DNA of 64,000 nucleotides, taken from the NCBI GenBank assembly GCA_050916095.1, contig CP050901.1:3906001-3970000 (forward strand). The letters are read 5' to 3'. Source of the stretch: JANPCX01 sp050916095 (lineage in GTDB: Bacteria; Pseudomonadota; Gammaproteobacteria; Burkholderiales; Burkholderiaceae_C). The notes under the pieces were generated by a model, which ran no database searches, was not told where the DNA came from, and was given only the letters and a program-made list of their open reading frames with translations. Both the position numbers and the translations under genes were made by a program. This document shows, piece by piece, positions 34,252 to 43,002 of the stretch; positions within the stretch are counted from its first letter, which is position 1; every line of letters starts with the position of its first letter.

Positions 34252-35889
34252 GTGGGGAAAATTTCAATTGCCATCGCTGCGATCGCAGTGACGATGCTGG
34301 CCGGGTGTGCCAACATGAAAAGCCACAACAGCGTGGTTGGCGCAGCACAAGCACAGGCGGAATCCGGCGATGTCAGCACCGCGCTGCAGCAATTGGAGGC
34401 TTCGGCATCAAGTGACTCGGCAAAAAAAGAGCTGCTCTACAACCTGGAACGAGGTGAGCTGCTGCGGTTGGCCAAACGTTATGACGACAGCACCGCAGCC
34501 TACATGTTGGCCGACGAGCAAGTGAAAACCTGGGAAGAAACCGCCAAGACATCCCCAGAAAAACTGCTAGGCAGTTTGGGTGCAAGCATCATCAGCGAGC
34601 GGCTGAAGTCTTACGAAGGTCAAGACTACGAAAAAGTCATGCTGACCACTCGGTTGGCTTTGAACCGAATGGCGGTTGGTGACTGGGACAATGCGCGGGT
34701 TGACATCAAACGCACGCACGAACGTGAGGCCATCATTGCGGAGTTGCGTGCCAAAGAGTTGGTTGCTGCCGAAGAAGAGGCCAAGAAAAACGGAGCCAAA
34801 GCGGGCGGAAAAGAACTCAATGGTTACCCCGTCGAAACCCTTGAAGACCCGGCGGTCTTGGCCCTGAAAAATGGTTATCAAAACGCGCTGAGTCATTACC
34901 TGGCGGGCTTCTTGTACGAGGTGCTGAACGAACCCGGTTTGGCCGCGCCCGGTTATCGCAAAGCGATTGAGCTCAATCCCAATGCCGCCATTCTTGAAGA
35001 GGGCCTCCGAGGTTTGGATCAGCGAACAAGCTTTACACACCGTCGCCGCCAAAAAATGACGGATGTGCTGTTCTTGGTAGAGGCTGGCTCAGCACCGCCG
35101 CGCACGTCAACCAATTTCTCTTTTCCGGTTCCAACGGGGCGCGGCATTGTCAGCGTGTCAGTGGCTTACCCGGTCATTCAACCGTCCAACTCCCCCCCCA
35201 TCAACTACATCGGCGTAGCCAACAGCCAGGTTAAGACGCAGGCGGTGGTGGATTTCAATGTGATGGCACGCCGCGCCCTCAAAGATGAAATGCCGGCCAT
35301 GATGGTTCGTATTGCCACGCGTGCGATCACAAAAGGCGTGATTCAAGACCAAGCCCAAAAGAGGCTCGGGCTATTGGGGGGATTGGCCACTGCTGTCGCA
35401 TCGATTGCCACTGAACAAGCGGACGACCGCATTTGGCGCATGCTGCCTGAGCGTGTTTATGTGGCGCGTGCCTACCTACCGCCAGGCACCCACAAAATCA
35501 GCATCGACGGACGTGAACTGCCAGAGCCGGTGGTGATTGATGGTCAGTATTCGCTGGTGCCCGTTCGGGTGTACACCAATCAACTGGTGGTGGGCGATGT
35601 AGCCAGCTTTGGAAAACTGGCCACCTCTGCCGCAGTCAATGCGCCAGAAGCCGCCAAACCCGCCGACACAACCCGAGTCATGTCGACAACCCATCGCGGC
35701 ACATCCACGACTCCTAAGGCGGCCGCAAGCCGTCCGACTCGAGCCGCGTCACCCGCCCGCAGTGCGGTGCCTGTATCCCCGAGTCCTGGCAGTGCAACGC
35801 CGCCTGTGCCCGCTGCAACGCCAGCGCCAGCAGCAAAATCGGGTGTAAAACCAGCGGGCGGAGTACCCACCAAAGCCCCGACACCGTGA
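34252..35889 (+). CDS. COG3014-family lipoprotein
   Basis: The 545-residue protein starts with GTG and has a lipoprotein signal (VTMLAGCANMKSH, lipid Cys near 19). The first third carries TPR-like helices (DVSTALQQLEASASSDSAKK; YNLERGELLRLAKRYDDSTA). The C-terminal 90 residues are a Pro/Ala/Thr-rich tail. COG3014 proteins precede ycfL and lpoB in several Gamma- and Beta-proteobacteria, suggesting a periplasmic role in peptidoglycan synthase control, but no activity has been shown to my knowledge. It is first gene of the operon, with 185 bp to the next. Confidence 0.85.
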   Translation: MGKISIAIAAIAVTMLAGCANMKSHNSVVGAAQAQAESGDVSTALQQLEASASSDSAKKELLYNLERGELLRLAKRYDDSTAAYMLADEQVKTWEETAKTSPEKLLGSLGASIISERLKSYEGQDYEKVMLTTRLALNRMAVGDWDNARVDIKRTHEREAIIAELRAKELVAAEEEAKKNGAKAGGKELNGYPVETLEDPAVLALKNGYQNALSHYLAGFLYEVLNEPGLAAPGYRKAIELNPNAAILEEGLRGLDQRTSFTHRRRQKMTDVLFLVEAGSAPPRTSTNFSFPVPTGRGIVSVSVAYPVIQPSNSPPINYIGVANSQVKTQAVVDFNVMARRALKDEMPAMMVRIATRAITKGVIQDQAQKRLGLLGGLATAVASIATEQADDRIWRMLPERVYVARAYLPPGTHKISIDGRELPEPVVIDGQYSLVPVRVYTNQLVVGDVASFGKLATSAAVNAPEAAKPADTTRVMSTTHRGTSTTPKAAASRPTRAASPARSAVPVSPSPGSATPPVPAATPAPAAKSGVKPAGGVPTKAPTP

Positions 35890-36074
35890 AAACTGATGCG
35901 GAAACACGGGGTGGCTCTCAAGTTTTCACTTCCCCCTCTGGCGGGCTGGCGCAAACCGGCCGGTCTCGGGTGCGGTCAAATGGGAGCCGCCCGAAGGTAA
36001 CGCGGTCAACGCCCTTGCCGTCTCGTTCGTTGTCACCTGTCTATCGAAATACAGCAAAACTCAGGAGGATCTCT

Positions 36075-36470
36075 ATGAATTCCGCAAAAACCTTGGTGGC
36101 CATTGTTTTGGCCGCCACCTGCCAGTGGGCCAGCGCGCAGTCTGCGCCCGTCGCTGCACCGGAGGCCGGCAGTGCCGCCAGCAAACTCATGTTGCGAGGT
36201 GATGCTTACGGCGTGAACATCATCGACATGCGCGCTCAGAAACGCAGTGACATCCTGGTGGTGCAAACCGAATTGCTCAACACCGCAAAAGCCGACCGAC
36301 AGGTGTTTTGGCGTTACCGCTGGTTGGATGCTTCCGGCATGCAAGTGGGCGACGGCGAGGTGTGGAAACCGCTGCTGATCTACGGGGAGCAATCGCAGTA
36401 CCTGCGCGGTACCGCTCCTGGTATGAATGTGGTCGATTTCCGCCTAGAAATGAACGTCGAAAAACGCTGA
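36075..36470 (+). CDS. YcfL-like (DUF1425) periplasmic protein
   Basis: The 131-residue protein has a signal peptide (TLVAIVLAATCQWASAQ) and a YcfL-like domain: RSDILVVQTELLNTAK, then QVFWRYRWLDASGMQVGDGE, a pattern typical of DUF1425. The start at 36075 has a strong AGGAGG 6 bp upstream and is preferred over an in-frame upstream start at 35886 that lacks one. E. coli ycfL is likewise just upstream of lpoB. Its role is unknown but is presumably in the same envelope process. Confidence 0.85.
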   Translation: MNSAKTLVAIVLAATCQWASAQSAPVAAPEAGSAASKLMLRGDAYGVNIIDMRAQKRSDILVVQTELLNTAKADRQVFWRYRWLDASGMQVGDGEVWKPLLIYGEQSQYLRGTAPGMNVVDFRLEMNVEKR

Positions 36471-36508
36471 TACAACAGTCAACATCATTAACAAACAAGG
36501 GAGTATTC

Positions 36509-37120
36509 ATGAGTCTCAAGCAACAAACCCGCACCCTGTTGGGTGTTTTGGCAGCCACCGTGCTGCTGGCGGCATGTGAAACGAAGGTGTCATCACCGGT
36601 GGTTCGTTTTGACCGTCAAGTGAATTACGGTGACAGCAAAGCCGTCGAGCTGGTGACCAACGAGTTCGGTTCCACCGACTTGCAGCTCATCGCCGAAAAA
36701 ATGACGGGCTCGCTCTTGGAGACGCCGATTTTCACGGGCCGCCCCACGGTCACCATCTCGACGGTGCGCAACAAGACCAGCGAGTACATCGACACCACCA
36801 ACGTCATGAACTCGATTCAAACCGCCCTGGTCAAAAGCGGCAAGGTGCGTTTCACCCGCAGCATTTCCGAAATGCAAGCCGGTGTGGACGAATTGCAGCG
36901 CCAAAACCAAAGCGGCCTGTACAAACAAGGCACCACCGCCAAAGTCGGCAACATGAAGGGCGCCAAATACAGCATTGAAGGCGAGCTCACCTCCATCGTC
37001 AAACAAAACAACACCACCAAAGACGTGTTCTACAAATTCACGCTCAAGATGTATGACGTGGAAGAAGGCACCATCGAGTGGCAAGACGAGAAAGAAATTC
37101 GCAAGACCAGCAAACGCTGA
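36509..37120 (+). CDS. lpoB: Penicillin-binding protein activator LpoB
   Basis: The 203-residue lipoprotein (lipobox LLAAC near residue 22) has the LpoB fold region: MTGSLLETPIFTGRPTVTIS and TVRNKTSEYIDTTNVMNSIQ, then KGAKYSIEGELTSIVKQNN. LpoB is an outer-membrane lipoprotein that reaches through the peptidoglycan to activate PBP1b. A start at 36509 follows AAGGGAG. It sits 38 bp after the ycfL-like gene and 28 bp before a longer CsgG/LpoB-like gene, forming one operon. Confidence 0.93.
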   Translation: MSLKQQTRTLLGVLAATVLLAACETKVSSPVVRFDRQVNYGDSKAVELVTNEFGSTDLQLIAEKMTGSLLETPIFTGRPTVTISTVRNKTSEYIDTTNVMNSIQTALVKSGKVRFTRSISEMQAGVDELQRQNQSGLYKQGTTAKVGNMKGAKYSIEGELTSIVKQNNTTKDVFYKFTLKMYDVEEGTIEWQDEKEIRKTSKR

Positions 37121-37148
37121 TTTACCTTGCCATCAACGGGAGTCCAAC

Positions 37149-38030
37149 ATGACCAGAACCCTTCCTCTTATCGGCCTGCTGCTGTCGACTTTGGTAGCAA
37201 GCACTGCGGCCCTGGCACAGCGCACCCCCAGTGTGGCGGTGACCGATCTGGCCTACTCGGAGCGCGTGCGTGAATACTTCGAAGTGGCGCAAATCCGAAC
37301 GCAGTCCAACCTCCACGCCAACCGCCATTCCTTGAGCGCCAGCCACTCTGGCGAGTTAACCTACGCCGCAGGCAGCTACTCCTACATTGAACAGGGCGAG
37401 CTGCGCAATTTCACCGCAGACATCAAAGGCTCCTTGCTCAAAGGCGGTGGGGTGAAATTGATTCAAGCCCGAGCATTTGATGGCGGCGCGCCGCAGTCGA
37501 CCAAAGCCGAACAAGTGCTGCACCAGATGCAAACCGGCAAAGCACCCGCTAAGCCAGTGCGCCAACCCAGTGTGCATGACATCGTGACGCGCATCAAGAA
37601 AGGTGAGTTCTCTGGAGCTGACTATGTTTTGTTTGGCACCGTGTCCAGCATTGAGTTTCGCAACGAACTTTCCCCGCTACAAGGAAGCACCAGTGCGTCG
37701 TATTTGTTCAGTCTCGATTTGGTGAGCGACTTCAGCGTCATCAACACCAAAACCCTGGAGATCAGCGCTGCTTTCAGTGCCCAAGGCAATGGTCAGGAAG
37801 TGAAAATTCTCAGCAACCGTGGTGACGTGGTAGTTCCAAACCGCGGCAAAGTCATCCGCGCCACCTCCCTGAGTTTGGCCGACAGCGTTTATTCGCAACT
37901 GGTGGATCAACTCGGCCCCAAAGGCAACCCACCCATTGGCTCTGCTGCGGGTGCTGGCAACACCCCCACCACTGCGCCCGCAACAACCATGGTCAAACCA
38001 GCTGAGCCACCAACCATGGTGTTCAAGTGA
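37149..38030 (+). CDS. CsgG/LpoB-like periplasmic protein
   Basis: The 293-residue protein has a cleavable signal peptide (LIGLLLSTLVASTAALAQ) without a lipobox Cys. A C-terminal segment resembles the CsgG/LpoB fold (GADYVLFGTVSSIEFRNELS near 157; FSLDLVSDFSVINTKTLEIS near 184). It is probably a paralogous partner of the LpoB lipoprotein encoded just upstream. It ends with a Pro/Thr-rich tail. A direct role in peptidoglycan synthase activation is inferred from operon position only. Confidence 0.82.
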   Translation: MTRTLPLIGLLLSTLVASTAALAQRTPSVAVTDLAYSERVREYFEVAQIRTQSNLHANRHSLSASHSGELTYAAGSYSYIEQGELRNFTADIKGSLLKGGGVKLIQARAFDGGAPQSTKAEQVLHQMQTGKAPAKPVRQPSVHDIVTRIKKGEFSGADYVLFGTVSSIEFRNELSPLQGSTSASYLFSLDLVSDFSVINTKTLEISAAFSAQGNGQEVKILSNRGDVVVPNRGKVIRATSLSLADSVYSQLVDQLGPKGNPPIGSAAGAGNTPTTAPATTMVKPAEPPTMVFK

Positions 38031-38031
38031 G

Positions 38032-39030
38032 GTGTTTGACACCCTGCGTCTTGGCGCGCTGATTGGCTTGGCCACCTTGGTGGCCTGTGCAAATCCCGCT
38101 GCGCAGTCCACCGCCCCGTTGCCGATTCAGGCCGGGGCGGTTTTCATTTCGCCACAGTCGGCTCGTTTTGTATTGCCCGATGGGGGCGTACTGAACTACC
38201 TCGCACTGAGTCCCAGCGACTGGGGTTTGAGCGAACCACCACGGTACCGCGTGTATGCCATCCCGGGCTCGGGCTGCAACGGGCTGGCCAGCATCGCCCT
38301 GGACTACTTCCAGGGCCTGGGCCATGGAGAGGTCATCGTTCCTCACAAGCGGCATGTCGATGCCCTGCGCTGGCAAGGTAACGACGCGACGTGCTCAGCG
38401 GCCTTTGTGCGCGACGACACTTTGGTGCAATGGGCATCAGACGCTCGCGCCTTCATCCTGTGGCACATGCAGCATCATCCGCTGCGTGTGAACCAACCCA
38501 TGGCCTTGGTCGGAATTTCTGAGGGTGCTGAGCTGCTCGCGGCCATCGCCAGCGAGGTACCGCAAGTCAAGCTGCTGGCCTTGGTGGGCAGCAGTGGACT
38601 GGATCCACTGGAGGCCTTGACGCTGCAAGCGCAACGTGCAAGTGCCCCAGAGTTCATCAGTGCGTTGATGCAAAACACCGCGAACCTGAGCCTGCCCGAT
38701 GGTCATGTCTGGGCCGGCCGCAGCATGGCTTACTGGCGCAGCTTGGTGGCCTGGCGACACAGCCAAGCCTTGCTCGCCACACCTCATCCCTTGCTGTTGG
38801 GATTTGGTGGCCGGGATGAAGCGGTTCCTTTGATCGCGCTGCGGCAGTTTCAATCGCGGGCCCGATCGCAGCAGCGGCCCCTGTGCGTCGCCGTGTTTGA
38901 CGAGGCAGATCACTCCTTACGCCAAAGCGGTATCGACAGACCCTTGCAGCACTACTGGGCCTTGGTGTCGGATGCCCTGCAGCGCGACGATGATCCACTT
39001 CGCGCTTGCCCACGATGGGCAGCGCGCTGA
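38032..39030 (+). CDS. Alpha/beta hydrolase, predicted lipoprotein
   Basis: The 332-residue protein begins at a GTG one base after the previous stop and has a lipobox-like LATLVAC near residue 17. The fold shows the nucleophile elbow GISEG (about 161-165) and an FDEADHSL segment near the C-terminus supplying the catalytic His. It is a serine hydrolase of unknown substrate, probably periplasmic. An upstream in-frame ATG at 37936 would overlap the previous gene by 95 bp and removes the lipobox from its normal place, so it is less likely. It is probably the last gene of the LpoB operon. Confidence 0.78.
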   Translation: MFDTLRLGALIGLATLVACANPAAQSTAPLPIQAGAVFISPQSARFVLPDGGVLNYLALSPSDWGLSEPPRYRVYAIPGSGCNGLASIALDYFQGLGHGEVIVPHKRHVDALRWQGNDATCSAAFVRDDTLVQWASDARAFILWHMQHHPLRVNQPMALVGISEGAELLAAIASEVPQVKLLALVGSSGLDPLEALTLQAQRASAPEFISALMQNTANLSLPDGHVWAGRSMAYWRSLVAWRHSQALLATPHPLLLGFGGRDEAVPLIALRQFQSRARSQQRPLCVAVFDEADHSLRQSGIDRPLQHYWALVSDALQRDDDPLRACPRWAAR

Positions 39031-39172
39031 GCCCCTGTGTCATGGAAGGGGAAAGACACGACTTGAGACCTGAGGGGGGCTGCGAAGCCGCGTGAGGCTC
39101 TGGTCAGCGACTTGACCATGTGGTCTGGGCCCAAGTAGGCCCAGGGCCAGAGTCAGCCTTGCAATTCACTTA

Positions 39173-39283
39173 GAGCCGCTAACAAAACACTGCATACACC
39201 GTTCGCCCCGAGGTCGAAGGGCCTTGCACCGAGGTACGCGCTGGCTTCGACAAGCTCAGCCCGAACGGTTTTGTTAGCGGCTC
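39173..39283 (-). mobile_element. 111-bp MITE, copy 2 (inverted)
   Basis: It is the exact reverse complement of 25222-25332, with TTA on both sides (39170-39172 and 39284-39286). Its right-hand TTA is also the left target duplication of the IS5-family element, so the two elements abut. Confidence 0.92.
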
Positions 39284-39326
39284 TTAGAGCGTGTTTACGA
39301 TCTTCTTCTGACCCGAAAATAGGCAG

Positions 39327-39707
39327 ATGAAGAGAAAGAGATACGCCAGCGACATCAGCCGGGAGAAGTTTGAGCAAATTGAGCCGCTGCTGCGCAGCGT
39401 GCGCAAGGCGACCAAGCCGACGAAGGTGGATCTGTATGAGGTGTTCTGCGCGGTGCTGTACCTGCTGCGAACGGGTTGCCAGTGGAGGTTCTTGCCGAGC
39501 GAGTTTGCGAAGTGGACGACGGTCTATGCCTACTGGCGCAAATGGAGTGAGCCTGACCAGGACGGTGTGAGCGTGTTGGAACGGGCTTTAAAAAAATCAG
39601 GTTGGCGCGGCCCGAGACAGACTGGGGCGCAACGCATGCAGCACGCTGTTGATCGTGGACGCGCAGAGCGTGAAGAATACGGACACGGCGGCGCTCAAGG
39701 GCTATGA
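39327..39707 (+). CDS. IS5-family transposase, first frame (OrfA)
   Basis: The N-terminal 90 residues are the IS5 DUF4096-type domain (FEQIEPLLRSVRKATKPTKV; YLLRTGCQWRFLPSEFAKWT). After the A7 run at 39590-39596 this frame departs from the family sequence. The second frame continues the protein as LKNQVGAARDRLGRNA before the catalytic Asp. Expression of a full transposase needs a one-base frame change at the A run, by slippage or programmed frameshift; otherwise the gene is broken. Confidence 0.88.
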   Translation: MKRKRYASDISREKFEQIEPLLRSVRKATKPTKVDLYEVFCAVLYLLRTGCQWRFLPSEFAKWTTVYAYWRKWSEPDQDGVSVLERALKKSGWRGPRQTGAQRMQHAVDRGRAEREEYGHGGAQGL

Positions 39708-40125
39708 CGGGGGCAAGAAGGTTTCGGGCATCAAGCGACACATTGCAGTGGACACGCCAGGGTTGCCGCACGCAGTGGCGGTGACGACGGCCGAGGTGAC
39801 TGACCGCAAGGGGGCGCTGCAGGCCCTGCAGCGTTGCAAACCGGGACTGGCACGGGTGCAAAGCTTGCTGGCTGACAGCGGGTACGTGGGAGAGCCCTTC
39901 GCGCAGGGCGTGCAAGAGGTTCTTGGAGGGCATGTGACGGTACAGATCGCCAAGAGGAGCGAGTTGCACACCTTCAAGGTCATGCCCAAGCGCTGGATCG
40001 TCGAGCGTAGCTTTGCCTGGTTGGACAAGAACCGGCGGCTGTGGAAGAACTGCGAGCGGCTGCTCAATACCAGCCTACAGTTCGTCCACTTGGCATTCTT
40101 GGCGTTGCTCCTCAGGAGATCGTAA
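39649..40125 (+). CDS. IS5-family transposase, second frame (catalytic part)
   Basis: The 158-residue frame holds the DDE core: Asp in LIVDAQSVKNTD, Asp in LLADSGYVGEPF and Glu in RWIVERSFAWLDKNRRLW. It corresponds to the C-terminal two thirds of the transposase and joins the first frame at the A7 run about 55 bp before its first ATG. All catalytic residues are present. Confidence 0.9.
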   Translation: MIVDAQSVKNTDTAALKGYDGGKKVSGIKRHIAVDTPGLPHAVAVTTAEVTDRKGALQALQRCKPGLARVQSLLADSGYVGEPFAQGVQEVLGGHVTVQIAKRSELHTFKVMPKRWIVERSFAWLDKNRRLWKNCERLLNTSLQFVHLAFLALLLRRS

Positions 40126-40136
40126 ACACGCTCTTA

Positions 40137-40668
40137 GGCAGTCTCAACCAAGATCGCCCCGAGCGTGGACCCCAAGGGACCTTGAACATACTTCGGAAAA
40201 TCCTGATTTCTATAGCGACTGTGGCTGCAACAGCTTTCAACACCTCCGCACGAAAGCCAAAGCCGGTTGGTCCGAGTTGCTGAACCCGCAGCCGCAGCAA
40301 CCCCGGCCACTGGGAGTGGTCCGATATGCCCAGCCTTGGCGGCACGGCCGGTGCGTTGCGCATCACGCTGCTTGGTTATTGCTGCAAATCCGACACAGGG
40401 TTTGCGACATTCAAACCAGCACATCCATGAAGCCACAAAGTCTTTTCAAAAGCGCCAACTTCATGCAAACGACTGAGGGCGAACCCATACCCGATGCAGG
40501 CACCACCAACCACCCCATCGTGCCCGCTAATGTCTTGGTGGCCCACACCGGCGAGGTGGAGGGTGTTTACAACAACGACACCAACTCTTTGCGGCCTGTC
40601 TCGGTGGTGTGTCCGCTGGAGGTGGGGTATGCGTTATGGGTGGGTTGATCAAAGCCCCGCTCAGCCAC
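40137..40668. other. Low-information stretch after the IS5 element
   Basis: No recognised gene. A possible 73-codon frame at 40427-40648 (MKPQSLFKSANFMQTTEGEP then VPANVLVAHTGEVEGVYNND) has no domain I can name and no clear ribosome site. It may be the tail of a gene disrupted by the IS insertion. Confidence 0.4.
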
Positions 40669-42813
40669 TCACAAATTCCCCGCAAACAACTTGCGAATGA
40701 ACATGTCCTTGAAGCTGCTGGCTTCGGCCAGGCCCAGACGTTCGAGGTAGGCGTGCGGGGCTTCTTTGTTCTCCCACAGGCTTTTCATGGTCAGGGTGAC
40801 GAGTTCCACCGGGTGCTGGGTGGCGTGTTTCAAGCGCTTCAGCGCAGTGACGATGTGCAATTCGTCTTCGGTAAGGTCGGTGCCAAACGGGAATGCGGGC
40901 AAGAGGCCGGCGCGGCTCCAGGGGTGTAGTTTCTCGTCCAGCGTTTGCGGCAGGTTGTGGCGATAACGTTCGGGCAACTCGTAGCTGGCCTCCAATTTGC
41001 CGTGTGCCTTGGCCTCGTTCACCAGTTGGTCTTGAAATCGTGAGTCGGCAATGGCGATCAGGCGTTTGACGACCTCGCTGTCGGGCTGGCCACGCAACTC
41101 GGCCACGCCGTATTCGGTGATGACGGTATCGCGCAGGTGGCGTGGAATCGTCACGTGGCCGTAGTTCCATACGATGCTGCTCTTGAGACCGTCTTGGTTG
41201 TCGTGGGTGGCGCGCAGCATCAGGATGGAGCGCGCATCCGGCAGGGCATGGGCCATGGCGACAAAGTTGTACTGTCCACCCACGCCCGAGACCACCTGAC
41301 CGGACTCCAGCGCGTCCGAGGCCGCCGCGCCAAGCAAGGTCATCTTCATGGTGGTGTTCATGAAGCAGGCTTTGCGGCGCTGCACGGCTTTGAGCTCGGC
41401 TTCGCCGAGTCGGTTGCCGTAGAGCTGGTTGATGAAGTCGATGCGGGTCATGTCGATCTTCAACCGTTCATGCTCGGGCATGGTTCGCAGGCGCTCGTAA
41501 AAGTCGCTGGGACCGAGGAAGAAACCGCCGGTCATGACGATGCCGTACCGCAAATGGGTGCCAAGCATGGATTGAGTTACAGCGTCGAAGGCGGCATCGT
41601 CGAGTAAATCATTTGGCAGCCGCTGCCCATCGGCTGATACCAAGTGCTCGCCATCAATCTGAACCCCCTCCTGCAAGATGCCGTAGCGCACCAAGAAGGC
41701 TAGATCGTCTTCAGACAAAGGAGAGCGCACACGCCCCACATCAAGTAATGCGCGCAGCAGTTCGGGTGTAACCAGGTCGCTGTCAACGCGGCCTTCGTTG
41801 ATGAGGCGCTGCAAGGTGGCGTCGGCGAACACCTCGCGGCGAATGATGCCGGCCTCCATCAGCTTCAAAAAGCCGTTGACGAACATTTCCGAGCAGCCAT
41901 ACAGGCCATGATCAAAGCGGCCCAGTTCACGCCCCGCCAGCCCATCAGGGCATAGGCTTTGCAGCATGTGGCGGTATTCCAAGCTGCGCCGGTCGAGCAC
42001 GATCAGGGCCTGGGCAATCGCGTCTCCCAGCGAGCCAATGCCAATTTGCAGCGTGCCGCCGTCACGCACGAGGCTGCTGGCGTGCAGGCCGATGGCGTAG
42101 TCGGCGGTGCTCACCTTGCCATTGGGCGGGGCAAACAAGGTGTGGGTGGCGGCGGGGTCGGTCACGACGATGTCGAAGTAGTTGGGCGCGACCTCCGCGT
42201 CGTTGGGCATGAAAGGCATGTTTTGATTCACCACCGCCACTTTGAGCAGCGGCTTGTTGGCTTGCGCATACCGCTCCACCACTTCAAACACCACGTCGGG
42301 GTTGCTGGACATGGACAGCCGCCACTCGTCCTCCACCCCGCGTGACGCCACCGCCTGCGCGATCACATTCATGCCTTGCAGCAGCATGTCGCGCGCCACA
42401 AAGGTGTAGTTGGTGGAAATGAAGCTTTGCTGCGCGGCGTCGTTGCCCACGTAGTCACCGGTTTTCATGAAGAACTCGCGGACTTCAATGTTGGCGGGCA
42501 GGCCGCCACCGCGCCGGTCTTTCACATAGTCGAGGTCGGGATAGTCGGCGAACACCCGTTCCACCAGTGGCTCCAGAAAATGCCTCTCCAAGTCACTTTT
42601 ACCCACAGGTTTTTCCAGCGACAACGCGGTGACGATGGTCAAGCGCCGGGACGGGTTGGCCTTGATGCGCTGGTACAGCGCATTGATGAAGGGGTTGGGC
42701 TTGCCGATGCCCAGCGGCGTGCCGAGCACGATGTCGCCGGGAATGGCGTCGAGCACGGCGTCGACCGCAGTGTCGAGCGAAACGATGACGCGGGGATGCG
42801 GGGCTGCAGACAT
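40669..42813 (-). CDS. Acetyl-CoA hydrolase/CoA-transferase family protein
   Basis: The 714-residue protein has the class I CoA-transferase layout of the acetyl-CoA hydrolase family: an N-terminal LGTPLGIGKPNPFINALYQR segment, a middle LQIGIGSLGDAIAQALI and a C-terminal catalytic region with QVVSGVGGQYNFVAMAHALP (about 527-546). It hydrolyses or transfers CoA among short acyl-CoAs such as acetyl- and succinyl-CoA. It is longer than the 500-residue short forms and belongs to the long branch. The start at 42813 has GAGG just upstream and is preferred over 42855. Confidence 0.88.
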   Translation of the reverse strand: MSAAPHPRVIVSLDTAVDAVLDAIPGDIVLGTPLGIGKPNPFINALYQRIKANPSRRLTIVTALSLEKPVGKSDLERHFLEPLVERVFADYPDLDYVKDRRGGGLPANIEVREFFMKTGDYVGNDAAQQSFISTNYTFVARDMLLQGMNVIAQAVASRGVEDEWRLSMSSNPDVVFEVVERYAQANKPLLKVAVVNQNMPFMPNDAEVAPNYFDIVVTDPAATHTLFAPPNGKVSTADYAIGLHASSLVRDGGTLQIGIGSLGDAIAQALIVLDRRSLEYRHMLQSLCPDGLAGRELGRFDHGLYGCSEMFVNGFLKLMEAGIIRREVFADATLQRLINEGRVDSDLVTPELLRALLDVGRVRSPLSEDDLAFLVRYGILQEGVQIDGEHLVSADGQRLPNDLLDDAAFDAVTQSMLGTHLRYGIVMTGGFFLGPSDFYERLRTMPEHERLKIDMTRIDFINQLYGNRLGEAELKAVQRRKACFMNTTMKMTLLGAAASDALESGQVVSGVGGQYNFVAMAHALPDARSILMLRATHDNQDGLKSSIVWNYGHVTIPRHLRDTVITEYGVAELRGQPDSEVVKRLIAIADSRFQDQLVNEAKAHGKLEASYELPERYRHNLPQTLDEKLHPWSRAGLLPAFPFGTDLTEDELHIVTALKRLKHATQHPVELVTLTMKSLWENKEAPHAYLERLGLAEASSFKDMFIRKLFAGNL

Positions 42814-43002
42814 GTGAGCCTCTGTTTGATGGGATGGGTTCAGTGTGAACCCCAAAACCCGCGCCCAATTTGATCTCGGACAAGGGCAGATGACGTGTGG
42901 CTGCTGCGGCAGTCGAGGTTCAGTGTTTGGTGAGCTGTTGCAAAGGCTTCAACCGGCCCAAATCTTGAAATCCTCGGGCTTTTTTGGCGGAGGGTGACGC
43001 CA

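Larger units (their letters stand above)
39287..40133 (+). mobile_element. IS5-family insertion sequence (IS1031/IS427-type)
   Basis: The 847-bp element has perfect 16-bp terminal inverted repeats starting GAGCGTGTTTACGATC and is flanked by TTA (39284-39286 and 40134-40136). GAG ends and a TNA target are typical for the IS1031 group of the IS5 family. The transposase is split in two frames at a run of seven A (39590-39596). Confidence 0.93.
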
